This document shows, one piece after another, positions 29,514 to 38,474 of a DNA stretch of 43,699 nucleotides. Positions within the stretch are counted from its first letter, which is position 1, and each line of letters begins with the position of its first letter. The notes under the pieces were generated by a model, which searched no databases, had not been told where the DNA came from, and saw only the letters and a list, made by a program, of their open reading frames with translations. Origin of the DNA: an uncultured Lachnospiraceae bacterium. Its GTDB lineage: Bacteria > Bacillota > Clostridia > Lachnospirales > Lachnospiraceae. The stretch is taken from contig CANRMC010000005.1 of NCBI GenBank assembly GCA_947631605.1, forward strand, positions 1-43,699, given 5' to 3'. A program made the position numbers and the translations under genes.

Positions 29514-29577
29514 TCGGTTCGGGGAAGTTTAATACTGATCCGGTGTAGGATTACATTAAAAACAATCGCTTGCAGTC

Positions 29578-29606
29578 TTGAATCTTTCACGTTTTTTCCG
29601 TATAAT
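29578..29606 (+). promoter_or_regulatory. Sigma-A type promoter for the hybrid kinase
   Basis: TTGAAT-17 nt-TATAAT, 51 nt upstream of the SD-preceded ATG at 29658. Confidence 0.7.
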
Positions 29607-29657
29607 AGTTTCCTAACGATTTTTTATGATCACCCAGAACAAAGGAGGACACATTCT

Positions 29658-32600
29658 ATGAAAAGGAAGCGTCTGCTATGTTTCATAGCCGCTATGCTGT
29701 TGGCAGTATCAACCTGCTTCACCGCATATGCCGAAGAACCGGAGGAAGAACCGGAAATCATCCGGGTTGGTTTTTTTGCCTTCTCCGGCTATCATACGAT
29801 CGAAGAGGACGGAACGCGGAGCGGCTACGGTTATGAATTTCTGCAGCGACTTGCTATCCACGCCGGCTGGTCCTATGAATATGTGGGTTATGACAGTTCC
29901 TATGCGGACGCTCTGGATATGCTCCGAAACGGCGAAGTAGATATCGTAACTTCCGTTTCCAAAACGCCGGAGCGCGAAAATGAATTTCTGTTCTCCGATC
30001 AGGATATAGGCGTAAACTCTACGATCTTCACGGTAAAGTCCGGAAATGAAGAAATTGTAGAAGGCGATTACACTACCTATGACGGCATTACCGTAGGTAT
30101 GCTGGAAGGAAACTCCAAAAATGCAAACTTTGAAAAATTTGCAGAAAAACACAATTTTACGTTCCACCCGGTATACTTTGCCGATCAGGAGGAACTTACG
30201 GAAGCGCTACAAAATGAAGAAGTAGACGCCGCCGTAACCGGCAGCCTGCGGCTGCTGGAAAACGAATGGCTGCTGGAATCATTTGACGCCAGTCCTTTCT
30301 ATGTCTGCACCCGGAAAGACAACACGGAACTGATGGCAAGGATCAACGAAGCCATCAATGAGATGGATCTTCACAATCCGAGCTGGCGGGACACTTTACA
30401 TGATACATACTATTCCTCTGATAAAAACGGCTCCATTATTTTAAATGCGAAAGAGAGGGCGTTTTTGGAGAAACATCGTGATTCCGGAGTTCCTCTGAAA
30501 CTGCTCATCAATCCAGACCGGGCGCCATATTGTTATTTTCAGGACGGTGAGGCAAAAGGCATTATTCCTGCCCTTTTTGATATCCTTGCACAGCGTCTGG
30601 GAATTGATTATGAATACATTCCGGTAAAAGACCGTAACGAGTATTATACGCTCCGCGCATCCGGAACAGCAGATGTGGTGCTGGATTTCGCCGGAGACTA
30701 TTATCTGGCGGAAGAAGAAGGCTACAAGATTACAGTTCCTTATTTCCAAACCAATTTTGCCCGTCTTACGCTGGAGGATTTTTCCGGTACAGTAGAACGT
30801 CTTGCTGTGATAGACCGCGACGTTGCCCTTGAACGATTAATATCCAGCCGTTATCCGGAGGAGGCGATCATCCGCTATCCTACTTCGGAGGACTGCGTAC
30901 AGGCAGTCTTAGACAAAGAAGTAGATGCTACGATCCTCTACTCCTATACTGCTGAAAAATATGCTCAACAGGATGCCCGCAACCGCTTCTCAACCGTCGT
31001 TTTTGGTGACGCTTCCATTTCTTATGCCGTAGGAAACTATGTTCAGGACGGACCTGCCCTCCTTTCTCTCTTGGACAAAGGAGCAGACAGCTTTACCGAT
31101 TCCGAACTGGACGCCATCATATCAAGAGAGATTGATGCCGGAATGGTACAGAATACCAGCCTGACTGCCTTTCTTTACAAAAATCCGTTCTACATCGTTA
31201 TAGGCGTTGTTCTTATTTTCCTTCTTCTCTTCACTCTGGCTATGCTGGCGGTCAGAACACGCAATCAACGGCAGTTGACAGTTAAAATCGAACAGGCAAC
31301 CGGCGAACTTCAGAAAAAAACACAGGAACTCACTCTGGCTCTTCAGGCCGCTGATGCCGCCAACCGTGCCAAAACCACGTTCCTGAATAATATGTCTCAT
31401 GATATCCGTACACCTATGAATGCCATCATCGGTTACACGGCATTGACAAGTACCCATCTGGAAAACAAAGAGCGTGCAAGGGACTACTTAACCAAAATTT
31501 CTCAGGCATCCAACCACCTGCTTTCCCTGATCAATGATGTTCTGGATATGAGCCGCATTGAATCAGGTAAAGTTACCATTAACGAACGTCCGGAAAATAT
31601 GGCTGAGATTCTGCAAAGCCTGCGGAATATTATCCAGTCTGACATTCATGCAAAGCATCTGGAACTTTTTATTGACACGGTAGATATAACAGATGAAGAA
31701 ATTTACTGCGACAAACTGCGGCTGCACCAGATATTGCTGAACCTGACCTCCAATGCCATCAAATTCACTCCAGCCGGAGGCACAATAGCTATTCGGGTAA
31801 CTCAAAAAGCATCCCGCTCCAAGGACCGTGGTCTTTATGAATTCCGTATCAGCGATACAGGTATCGGCATGAGTCAGGAATTTGCAAAAACGGTATTTGA
31901 GCCTTTTACCCGTGAACAGACCTCCACTGTCAGCGGCATACAGGGAACCGGTCTTGGCATGGCTATCACAAAGAATATCGTAGATATGATGGGCGGTACT
32001 ATCCGTGTAGAAAGCCAGCAGGGAAAGGGAACGACATTCACTGTAAATCTGGAACTGCGTTTCTCGGCTGCACATAAAGAAATGGAGCCGATCAACGAAC
32101 TGAAAGGATTCCGCGGTCTGGTAGTTGATGACGACATGGTCTGCTGCCAAAGCGTATCTAAAATGCTCCGTCAGATCGGAATGCGCGCCGAATGGGCATT
32201 GTCCGGTCCGGAAGCCATTGCACGGACCACAGAAGCCGAAGAGCTTGCCGATCCTTTTGAAGTTTATATTGTGGATTGGTCCATGCCGGAGCTGAGCGGC
32301 ATTGAAACTGTCCGGGAAATCCGGAAGATCGTCGGCGATGAATCCCCTATCATCCTTATGTCCGCCTATGATTGGTCCGACATTGAAGAGGAAGCTCGCT
32401 CCGCCGGCGTCACCGGTTTTGTCAGCAAGCCTCTGTTTGCTTCGGATCTCCACTATGCTCTGGAGCAAGGTCTGAACAAAACTGTCGATGTGGCGGTCAC
32501 GGAAGAAACGAATAGCCGGCAGGATATCCATTTTTCAGGCAAACGGATCCTTCTGGCTGAAGATAATGAACTGAATCGGGAAATTGCCGCTGAGATTCTG

Positions 32601-32918
32601 AAAGAAGTCGGTTTTGAAGTTGAATGTGCAGAAAACGGAGAACAGACCTGTGATATGCTTCAGGATGCTAAGCCGGGATACTATCATCTGATCCTGATGG
32701 ACATTCAGATGCCGATCATGGATGGATATGAAGCAACCCGTTTTATCCGGTCATTAGAGAATCCGGAACTGGCAAATATCCCGATCATCGCCATGACTGC
32801 AAATGCATTTGAAGAAGACAAAGAACTGGCTATGGCGGCAGGTATGAACGGCCACTTATCCAAACCGATCGACCTGGATAAGATGCTCGCTCTCCTTCAG
32901 GAACTGTTCAGCAAATAA
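29658..32918 (+). CDS. BvgS-like hybrid sensor histidine kinase: signal peptide, two SBP_bac_3-like domains, TM, HisKA/HATPase, two receiver domains
   Basis: Start ATG 29658 after AAAGGAGG; MKRKRLLCFIAAMLLAVSTCFTAYA signal peptide; NMSHDIRTPMNAIIGY H-box; DTGIGMS and GTGLGMAI; receiver segments VVDDD...VDWSMP and LLAEDNELNRE...LMDIQMP. The ORF-track start at 29460 is upstream of the predicted promoter. Confidence 0.93.
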   Translation: MKRKRLLCFIAAMLLAVSTCFTAYAEEPEEEPEIIRVGFFAFSGYHTIEEDGTRSGYGYEFLQRLAIHAGWSYEYVGYDSSYADALDMLRNGEVDIVTSVSKTPERENEFLFSDQDIGVNSTIFTVKSGNEEIVEGDYTTYDGITVGMLEGNSKNANFEKFAEKHNFTFHPVYFADQEELTEALQNEEVDAAVTGSLRLLENEWLLESFDASPFYVCTRKDNTELMARINEAINEMDLHNPSWRDTLHDTYYSSDKNGSIILNAKERAFLEKHRDSGVPLKLLINPDRAPYCYFQDGEAKGIIPALFDILAQRLGIDYEYIPVKDRNEYYTLRASGTADVVLDFAGDYYLAEEEGYKITVPYFQTNFARLTLEDFSGTVERLAVIDRDVALERLISSRYPEEAIIRYPTSEDCVQAVLDKEVDATILYSYTAEKYAQQDARNRFSTVVFGDASISYAVGNYVQDGPALLSLLDKGADSFTDSELDAIISREIDAGMVQNTSLTAFLYKNPFYIVIGVVLIFLLLFTLAMLAVRTRNQRQLTVKIEQATGELQKKTQELTLALQAADAANRAKTTFLNNMSHDIRTPMNAIIGYTALTSTHLENKERARDYLTKISQASNHLLSLINDVLDMSRIESGKVTINERPENMAEILQSLRNIIQSDIHAKHLELFIDTVDITDEEIYCDKLRLHQILLNLTSNAIKFTPAGGTIAIRVTQKASRSKDRGLYEFRISDTGIGMSQEFAKTVFEPFTREQTSTVSGIQGTGLGMAITKNIVDMMGGTIRVESQQGKGTTFTVNLELRFSAAHKEMEPINELKGFRGLVVDDDMVCCQSVSKMLRQIGMRAEWALSGPEAIARTTEAEELADPFEVYIVDWSMPELSGIETVREIRKIVGDESPIILMSAYDWSDIEEEARSAGVTGFVSKPLFASDLHYALEQGLNKTVDVAVTEETNSRQDIHFSGKRILLAEDNELNREIAAEILKEVGFEVECAENGEQTCDMLQDAKPGYYHLILMDIQMPIMDGYEATRFIRSLENPELANIPIIAMTANAFEEDKELAMAAGMNGHLSKPIDLDKMLALLQELFSK

Positions 32919-32934
32919 AACGAAACATTATAAA

Positions 32935-32972
32935 AACCCCTCACCTTATGTGATCATAAAAGGTGAGGGGTT
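32935..32972. terminator. Intrinsic terminator between convergent genes
   Basis: Perfect 13-bp stem AACCCCTCACCTT/AAGGTGAGGGGTT; the T tract is better on the minus strand. Confidence 0.75.
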
Positions 32973-33027
32973 AAATATTGAAAAAGTATAGTTTCTTTTT
33001 ATGGAATATTTTTGATCTTTCTAAAAA

Positions 33028-33339
33028 TCATTTTGCAAAATATTCTTTTACTTCTTTATTGAAGCACAGGATATATGCGCTTATTAAATCAATCACTCCT
33101 TCTATGATGTAAAGAATCTGGACATTTGTTATGTTGTACCAAAGATTTTTCAGAACTACAGCCAGAAGCAGTACTGCAACAACATAATTCATGTACGGAA
33201 TTTTTAAATAAAATACATATAATACCGCAACTGACAGCACGATCATGATCACATTCCAAAGTCCGAATGAAAGGATAGTATTCAGAATGCTTTTAACTAT
33301 CAACCATACGCCGATGGTATTTACAATTGCCTTTCCCAT
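33028..33339 (-). CDS. Small multi-pass membrane protein of unknown function (103 aa)
   Basis: Several hydrophobic segments; SD AAGGAGG before the ATG. Confidence 0.65.
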   Translation of the reverse strand: MGKAIVNTIGVWLIVKSILNTILSFGLWNVIMIVLSVAVLYVFYLKIPYMNYVVAVLLLAVVLKNLWYNITNVQILYIIEGVIDLISAYILCFNKEVKEYFAK

Positions 33340-33413
33340 TTTTTCACCTCCTTAAATAAAACCTATACCAACCATATCACATTGTACAACAAATCACAAT
33401 TTCTTTTTACGGA

Positions 33414-33442
33414 TTGAATAATCCTCACCGCCATATTATAAT
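33414..33442 (+). promoter_or_regulatory. Sigma-A type promoter for the 70-aa ORF/methyltransferase/hslO operon
   Basis: TTGAAT-17 nt-TATAAT. Confidence 0.7.
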
Positions 33443-33483
33443 TATAAAAAATGTGAAAGACGAATCATAAGGGGGATTTTCAT

Positions 33484-33696
33484 ATGATAACTTTGACGGA
33501 CGCACAGCGTGACAATATCCTTCACCAGACCTCCGGGCTTGTCAAATCCGCGGACCTGCTTCACAATACCTTTGCCGCAAGTCCGAATATCAGCGATAAG
33601 GCACTGGAGGAATGGCACAATACCCTGTATCAGGCTTCCGCTATTCTGGACAACATAGAAGCGCAGGTGCGTCGTATCGAATCCAAAAATCAGTAA
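33484..33696 (+). CDS. Small helical protein of unknown function (70 aa)
   Basis: SD AGGGGG before the ATG; immediately downstream of a strong promoter; 16-bp gap to the next gene. Confidence 0.65.
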   Translation: MITLTDAQRDNILHQTSGLVKSADLLHNTFAASPNISDKALEEWHNTLYQASAILDNIEAQVRRIESKNQ

Positions 33697-33712
33697 CCAC
33701 GGAGGAACGGAC

Positions 33713-34480
33713 ATGAAAGCTGCATACTCCGAATTTGCAGAAGTATATGATGATCTGATGGATAATATCCCTTATGAAGAATGGTTTTGCTATCTGAAAG
33801 AACTGCTTCGGGAACATCATGTAACAAGCGGGCTGATCGCCGACCTCGGCTGCGGAACCGGTACGATGACGGAAATGCTGAGCAAGGCGGGATATGACAT
33901 GATCGGGATTGACATATCTTCCGAAATGCTGGAAAAAGCCAACGAAAAAAAACTTGCGGATCATTCTTCTACGCTTTATCTCAATCAGGATATCTGTGAT
34001 TTTGAATTGTATGGCACGGTTGCAGCAATCATAAGCCTATGTGATACCATCAACTATATCACTGATCCCGATCAGCTTCTTCAGGTATTCCGGCTGGTAA
34101 ATAACTATTTGGATCCCGGCGGTATCTTTATTTTTGATTTTCATCCCGCCGGCTACTATGCGGCGATCGGAGACGCAACCATTGCCGAAAACCGGGATGA
34201 CGTAAGCTTTATCTGGGAGAACTACTATAATACGGAAACACATATCAATGAGCTTCTGCTCACGCTGTTTCTTGCGACAGGACCAGAGAATAATCTTTAC
34301 CGCAGGCAGGAAGAACTGCATTGCCAATACGGATATACGCTGGAAGAGATCAAAGACCTCCTGCAAAAATCCGGTCTTCAGTTTCTGTGTGCTTATGAGG
34401 CCTGCACCCGGAAAGCGCCAAATGAAAACAGCGAACGGATTTACGTGATCGCAATGGAACAGGGAAAATCCATACCATAA
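33713..34480 (+). CDS. Class I SAM-dependent methyltransferase
   Basis: IADLGCGTGTMTEML motif I; MIGIDISSEML; GGIFIFDFHP. Confidence 0.9.
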   Translation: MKAAYSEFAEVYDDLMDNIPYEEWFCYLKELLREHHVTSGLIADLGCGTGTMTEMLSKAGYDMIGIDISSEMLEKANEKKLADHSSTLYLNQDICDFELYGTVAAIISLCDTINYITDPDQLLQVFRLVNNYLDPGGIFIFDFHPAGYYAAIGDATIAENRDDVSFIWENYYNTETHINELLLTLFLATGPENNLYRRQEELHCQYGYTLEEIKDLLQKSGLQFLCAYEACTRKAPNENSERIYVIAMEQGKSIP

Positions 34481-34497
34481 GAAAGAGAGACGATTCC

Positions 34498-35373
34498 ATG
34501 TCAGATTATATTATAAAAGGAATGGCAAAAAATAATCAGATCCGTTTTTTTGCCGGATATACCAGAGATCTTGTCGAACGTGCAAGAGCCATCCATAATA
34601 CAAGTCCCGTCTGTACGGCGGCTCTCGGCAGACTGCTTACTGCCGGTGCCCTGATGGGGTCCATGTGTAAAAATGATACGGATGTACTGACGCTTCAGAT
34701 CCAGTGCGATGGTCCTGCCGGCGGTCTTACCGTAACCACAGACTCGCATGCGCGGGTAAAAGGCATTATCAACCACCCGCAGGTTCTGCTTCCTGCCAAT
34801 GAAAAGGGCAAACTGGATGTTTCCGGCGCCCTTGGCAAAGGCATATTAAACGTCATAAAAGATATCGGCATGAAAGAACCCTACGTGGGACAGATAGAGC
34901 TCACCTCCGGCGAAATTGCCGAAGACCTGACCTACTATTTCGCGGCAAGCGAACAGATCCCTACCTCTGTCGGTCTGGGCGTCCTGATGGAAAAAACAAA
35001 CACAGTAAAACATGCCGGCGGATTTATCATCCAACTCATGCCTTTTGCAGAAGATGACACGATCACCGCCTTGGAGAAAAATATTTCCTCTATCGACTCC
35101 CTCACAAACTTATTTGAGCAGGGACTTACGATTGAAGACGTCATGAAAAACATCTTTCAGGGTATGGACATCGAGATCACAGAAAAAGTACCCGCCTCTT
35201 ACTACTGCAACTGCAGCCATGACAGAGTAAAACGGGCTTTGATCAGTATCGGAAAGAAAGAATTGGAAGACATGATTGCAGAAGGAAAACCGGTGACGCT
35301 TAACTGCCACTTCTGCAATACGGATTATACATTTGAAATTGAAGAACTGAAACAGATTTTAGAGACATCCTAG
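34498..35373 (+). CDS. hslO: Redox-regulated chaperone Hsp33
   Basis: LGRLLTAGALMGSMCK; C-terminal Cys pairs YCNCSHDR...NCHFCNTDY. Confidence 0.95.
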   Translation: MSDYIIKGMAKNNQIRFFAGYTRDLVERARAIHNTSPVCTAALGRLLTAGALMGSMCKNDTDVLTLQIQCDGPAGGLTVTTDSHARVKGIINHPQVLLPANEKGKLDVSGALGKGILNVIKDIGMKEPYVGQIELTSGEIAEDLTYYFAASEQIPTSVGLGVLMEKTNTVKHAGGFIIQLMPFAEDDTITALEKNISSIDSLTNLFEQGLTIEDVMKNIFQGMDIEITEKVPASYYCNCSHDRVKRALISIGKKELEDMIAEGKPVTLNCHFCNTDYTFEIEELKQILETS

Positions 35374-36029
35374 CATTTCGACGCAGCCTCTTCCCTCTGC
35401 ATCCGGGAATACCTGCAGCCGCAGTAATTCTGGCGGTACAGGCTGTATTCCTTAGAAAGACTGATTGAGCGTGCATACCCGTTCTTTTTCTTAAAATCAC
35501 TATAGAGAAAGACCGGAGATTTTCCACCGCTCTGGGAAGAAAGTTCCTCTTCCAGCCGGATGCCGATCTCATTGATCCAATCCGCATTTTTATAAGGACT
35601 GATGGAAAGCGTAGTGGTGAAATAACCAAACTTATGACAAAACGCGTACTCCGCCGCCTTCTTCATACGGAGCTGATAACAGTCGTAACAGCGGGCGCCG
35701 CGTTCCGGAAGCTGTTCCCTGCCCCTTGCGATCGCTTCGAAATATTCCTTTTCATAGCTTCCGTCTATGACCGGGATATCTTTTGCAAAAGGTGCCTGTT
35801 CCGTAAAACGGAGCAATTCTTCCAGCCGCTTTCTGTATTCTGCTTCTGTATCGATATTGGGATTATAAAAGTATACAGTGATCGCAAAATGCTGATTCAG
35901 AAGTTCCAGCACATGAGAGCTGCAGGGCGCACAGCAGGCGTGCAGAAGAAGCGTCGGTTTTTCCTCACACAACGCCGCATTTTCAATCTGCTCTTCAAAC
36001 CGCTTATAATAATTACATTTATTTTCCAT
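35370..36029 (-). CDS. queH: Epoxyqueuosine reductase QueH (DUF208 family)
   Basis: LLLHACCAPCSSHVLELL; RCYDCYQLRM; TTTLSISPYKNADWIN; NYCGCRYS. Probable start ATG 36029. Confidence 0.92.
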   Translation of the reverse strand: MENKCNYYKRFEEQIENAALCEEKPTLLLHACCAPCSSHVLELLNQHFAITVYFYNPNIDTEAEYRKRLEELLRFTEQAPFAKDIPVIDGSYEKEYFEAIARGREQLPERGARCYDCYQLRMKKAAEYAFCHKFGYFTTTLSISPYKNADWINEIGIRLEEELSSQSGGKSPVFLYSDFKKKNGYARSISLSKEYSLYRQNYCGCRYSRMQREEAASKC

Positions 36030-36123
36030 ATCGGCTCCACCGTTTCTCTGCAATCTGGCAAATTGACGAATTACAATTTGAGAAATCCCATTATCAATCA
36101 TAAATTTTGTATATATTTAATAA

Positions 36124-36152
36124 TTGACTTTGTAGATATTATACAATATACT
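36124..36152 (+). promoter_or_regulatory. Sigma-A type promoter for the 78-aa ORF
   Basis: TTGACT-17 nt-TATACT; the -10 lies in the palindrome TATACTAGTATA (36147-36158). Confidence 0.65.
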
Positions 36153-36234
36153 AGTATAAATAAGTAATTTAAATATTAACGCGTTTCTGGCGTAATATCA
36201 ATACAAAAGTGTATTTTTAAGGGAGGTTTTGGAC

Positions 36235-36465
36235 ATGACCGTTGAGCAGGCTGTAAAAAAGTACAAAATGGAACCGCTGAATGTGTATACTGCGAAGGTT
36301 AAAGCCAAAGAACTTAATGTTCAGGAAGTCTTATACATGAACGTTCAAAAGAATAAATATGCATACATTGTAAGAGACGGTGCGAGAGGCACAATGCTTT
36401 ATACCGACGAAAAAAGTATGTATACCAAAATGTATAAAGGATTAAAGATGATCCCATTGGAATGA
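36235..36465 (+). CDS. Small Lys/Tyr/Met-rich protein of unknown function (76 aa from ATG 36235)
   Basis: SD GGGAGG at 36221-36226; promoter upstream and terminator downstream make a complete monocistronic unit. The ORF track gives an alternative TTG start at 36229. Confidence 0.7.
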   Translation: MTVEQAVKKYKMEPLNVYTAKVKAKELNVQEVLYMNVQKNKYAYIVRDGARGTMLYTDEKSMYTKMYKGLKMIPLE

Positions 36466-36490
36466 TCATAAAAGGATTTATACGAAATCA

Positions 36491-36534
36491 ATCAGACAAT
36501 TCCGAATTGCCATACAAAACAGGAATTGTCTGAT
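36491..36534 (+). terminator. Intrinsic terminator after the 78-aa ORF
   Basis: Perfect 13-bp arms ATCAGACAATTCC/GGAATTGTCTGAT followed by TTTTCTATT. Confidence 0.8.
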
Positions 36535-36554
36535 TTTTCTATTGTCAAGATTAA

Positions 36555-36974
36555 TTATACGAATAACCGGTAAGTCATCTTTTCCTCATCAAATATCCTA
36601 TAACGGATCAGATCATCCAGCAGGATGATCGCGATCGAAAGAACCAGCCATAAAATGGAATACGGCAGACAGATCTGTCCCAATAGATTATACGGCAGAT
36701 AGGAATAATCCCACACTTCCATGTCCAGCCACAGATTCACGATCACACCGGTCACAAATTCAAGTGCAGTAATAATAACAGCGCCCAGAAGCATCTGCAT
36801 TGTAAATGGCAGCTCCCTTTTTATCCACTGGTTCAGACCGCCCACGATAAAAAAACACAGACCGCCGCATAAGATCATGGAATAATGCGAATATCCCCGA
36901 TAGAGGATTTCCAGATAAAAATAAATAATTCCCCCTGTCAGAAACAGGGTAAATCCTTTCATAAACCGACTCAT
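36555..36974 (-). CDS. Putative ABC-transporter type IV/CmpB-like membrane protein
   Basis: Multiple TM segments; ALEFVTGVIVNLWLDMEVWDYSYLPYNLLGQICLPYS resembles the PF06541-type family. Family assignment from memory. Confidence 0.7.
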   Translation of the reverse strand: MSRFMKGFTLFLTGGIIYFYLEILYRGYSHYSMILCGGLCFFIVGGLNQWIKRELPFTMQMLLGAVIITALEFVTGVIVNLWLDMEVWDYSYLPYNLLGQICLPYSILWLVLSIAIILLDDLIRYRIFDEEKMTYRLFV

Positions 36975-36980
36975 GAAAAT

Positions 36981-37021
36981 CCTCCGGAAAATAGTCTCAT
37001 GATGATACTATTTACCGGAGG
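36981..37021 (-). promoter_or_regulatory. Hairpin sequestering the Shine-Dalgarno of the 36974 gene
   Basis: Minus-strand arms CCTCCGGTAAATAGT and ACTATTTTCCGGAGG (15 positions, one T-T mismatch, 11-nt loop). The 3' arm ends in the SD GGAGG, 7 nt before the ATG. Confidence 0.7.
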
Positions 37022-37033
37022 TTTGGTTCTTAT

Positions 37034-37537
37034 TCACACCAGACTCTTGGTTTTTAAATAAAATTTCATATGCTCCACGCATTTTTCATCGAAATCAAAG
37101 ATAGAAATGATCTTCTTGTTGTTTTCTCCGGTATAGATGGCGTAATAAGAAGCCTCCGGATCATTCTGCGTATAATTCCGAAGGATCGTGTCCGCACCTT
37201 CCTGAATGTCATGCGTGACTTTGTTGGAATCCGCCTTATCCATACACAGGATATCTCCCAGTTTTATGCTGCCGATCGCCTTCCGCTTCTTCATTGCGAT
37301 AATCTTTGCAATATCAATGTCCCCGTTTGTAAGCGTATACTCATATTCCACGCTCAGATTCCCGAAGGTGCTGCCCACGCAGAAAACACCCAGCGCAAGC
37401 ACCAATACACCAAAGGAAAATGTCACAAAGATGATGAGATATATGCCAACCAATACCACAAGAGCAGAAGCAATAACCAAAGCCAGATCCTTTGCATCCG
37501 GTTTTCCCTTTACCAGTCTCTCATTATATTTATCCAT
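37034..37537 (-). CDS. DUF-type membrane-anchored protein of unknown function
   Basis: MDKYNERLVKGKPDAKDLAL followed by two TM segments and a soluble C-terminus. Start ATG 37537 with SD AGGAGG. Confidence 0.75.
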   Translation of the reverse strand: MDKYNERLVKGKPDAKDLALVIASALVVLVGIYLIIFVTFSFGVLVLALGVFCVGSTFGNLSVEYEYTLTNGDIDIAKIIAMKKRKAIGSIKLGDILCMDKADSNKVTHDIQEGADTILRNYTQNDPEASYYAIYTGENNKKIISIFDFDEKCVEHMKFYLKTKSLV

Positions 37538-37587
37538 TTTGTACCCTACCTCCTGTTCTATCAAGTATTGTACCAGTTTTCCAAGAA

Positions 37588-38466
37588 TTAGACAATTTCC
37601 GTAAAAAGAATTTTTGTAAGATCAATATTGCAGGTTTCATCAAGTTTCTTAATCATGTAAACGTGGTCTTCTTTCACATTTCCGATCGGGAAGGAAAGAT
37701 GTTTCCACAGGCGGCTGTCCATATAAAAGCACACCTCTTTGATTCCCGTAAAACGCTCTTCTTTTCTTTGAAGTTGGCAGATATAGCTAAGCAGAAACGA
37801 AAAATATGCTCCAACATCTATAAAGGGAACCATATGGTGAACTTCCAATACATCTTTGTTTTGGCACAGCGAAAAATATCCTTCCGGCGCTTCTTCATCC
37901 GGAAATGTTGCAAATATCCCGCTTTCCGAGGAAAGTTCCGCATGTATCCGATTTATATCGTCTGATGAATAGTTCGGATATATAAATTCTTCCTGTATAA
38001 GATCCGTTACATTATTTCTGCCTTCACAGAAAGAAAGAAGTCCTTCCAAATCCTGTATGGCAATCCGGTACTGCACGATCCGCGACACATCAGCGAAACC
38101 GGAAGAACTGTAATATCTTCGGTCTGCCGGCCAGAGATAGGTAAACGGCACTCCCTCTTTCCGCATCCAGTTACATGCATATTCCAACATACGGAAGGCG
38201 CATTTCCTGCGGCGGTAAGCCTCGTGAACCGCAACGCCTACTATAAAATATGTTTTCACCCTCTGTCCGTCTATTTCAAAGAAATAAGGATTGAGATGAA
38301 CCATACCAATAATATTTCCGCTTTCTTCCATAACGACAATCTCATTCATCGGAAAATTTTCAGAAAAATAATAATCCACAAAAGCGTCTGTATCATCAAA
38401 GCAGGTCTCCCAGAGTTTCCGCAGTTCTTTCCTGTCTCTTTCACTTTTATCGCTTAACCGAATCAT
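37588..38466 (-). CDS. GNAT family N-acetyltransferase
   Basis: VGVAVHEAYRRRKCAFRMLEYACNWMRKEGVPFTYLWPADRRYYSSSGF acetyl-CoA-binding pattern, Eis-like. Start ATG 38466 with SD AAGGAG. Confidence 0.88.
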   Translation of the reverse strand: MIRLSDKSERDRKELRKLWETCFDDTDAFVDYYFSENFPMNEIVVMEESGNIIGMVHLNPYFFEIDGQRVKTYFIVGVAVHEAYRRRKCAFRMLEYACNWMRKEGVPFTYLWPADRRYYSSSGFADVSRIVQYRIAIQDLEGLLSFCEGRNNVTDLIQEEFIYPNYSSDDINRIHAELSSESGIFATFPDEEAPEGYFSLCQNKDVLEVHHMVPFIDVGAYFSFLLSYICQLQRKEERFTGIKEVCFYMDSRLWKHLSFPIGNVKEDHVYMIKKLDETCNIDLTKILFTEIV

Positions 38467-38474
38467 AGCACTCC

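Noticed and set aside
29460-29657. Upstream extension of the hybrid kinase ORF
   Set aside because: TTGAAT-17-TATAAT at 29578-29606 and SD AAAGGAGG before ATG 29658, plus a signal peptide, support the shorter protein.
31563-32531. 322-aa minus-strand ORF
   Set aside because: Antisense to the hybrid kinase catalytic and receiver domains; composition looks like reverse-strand noise.
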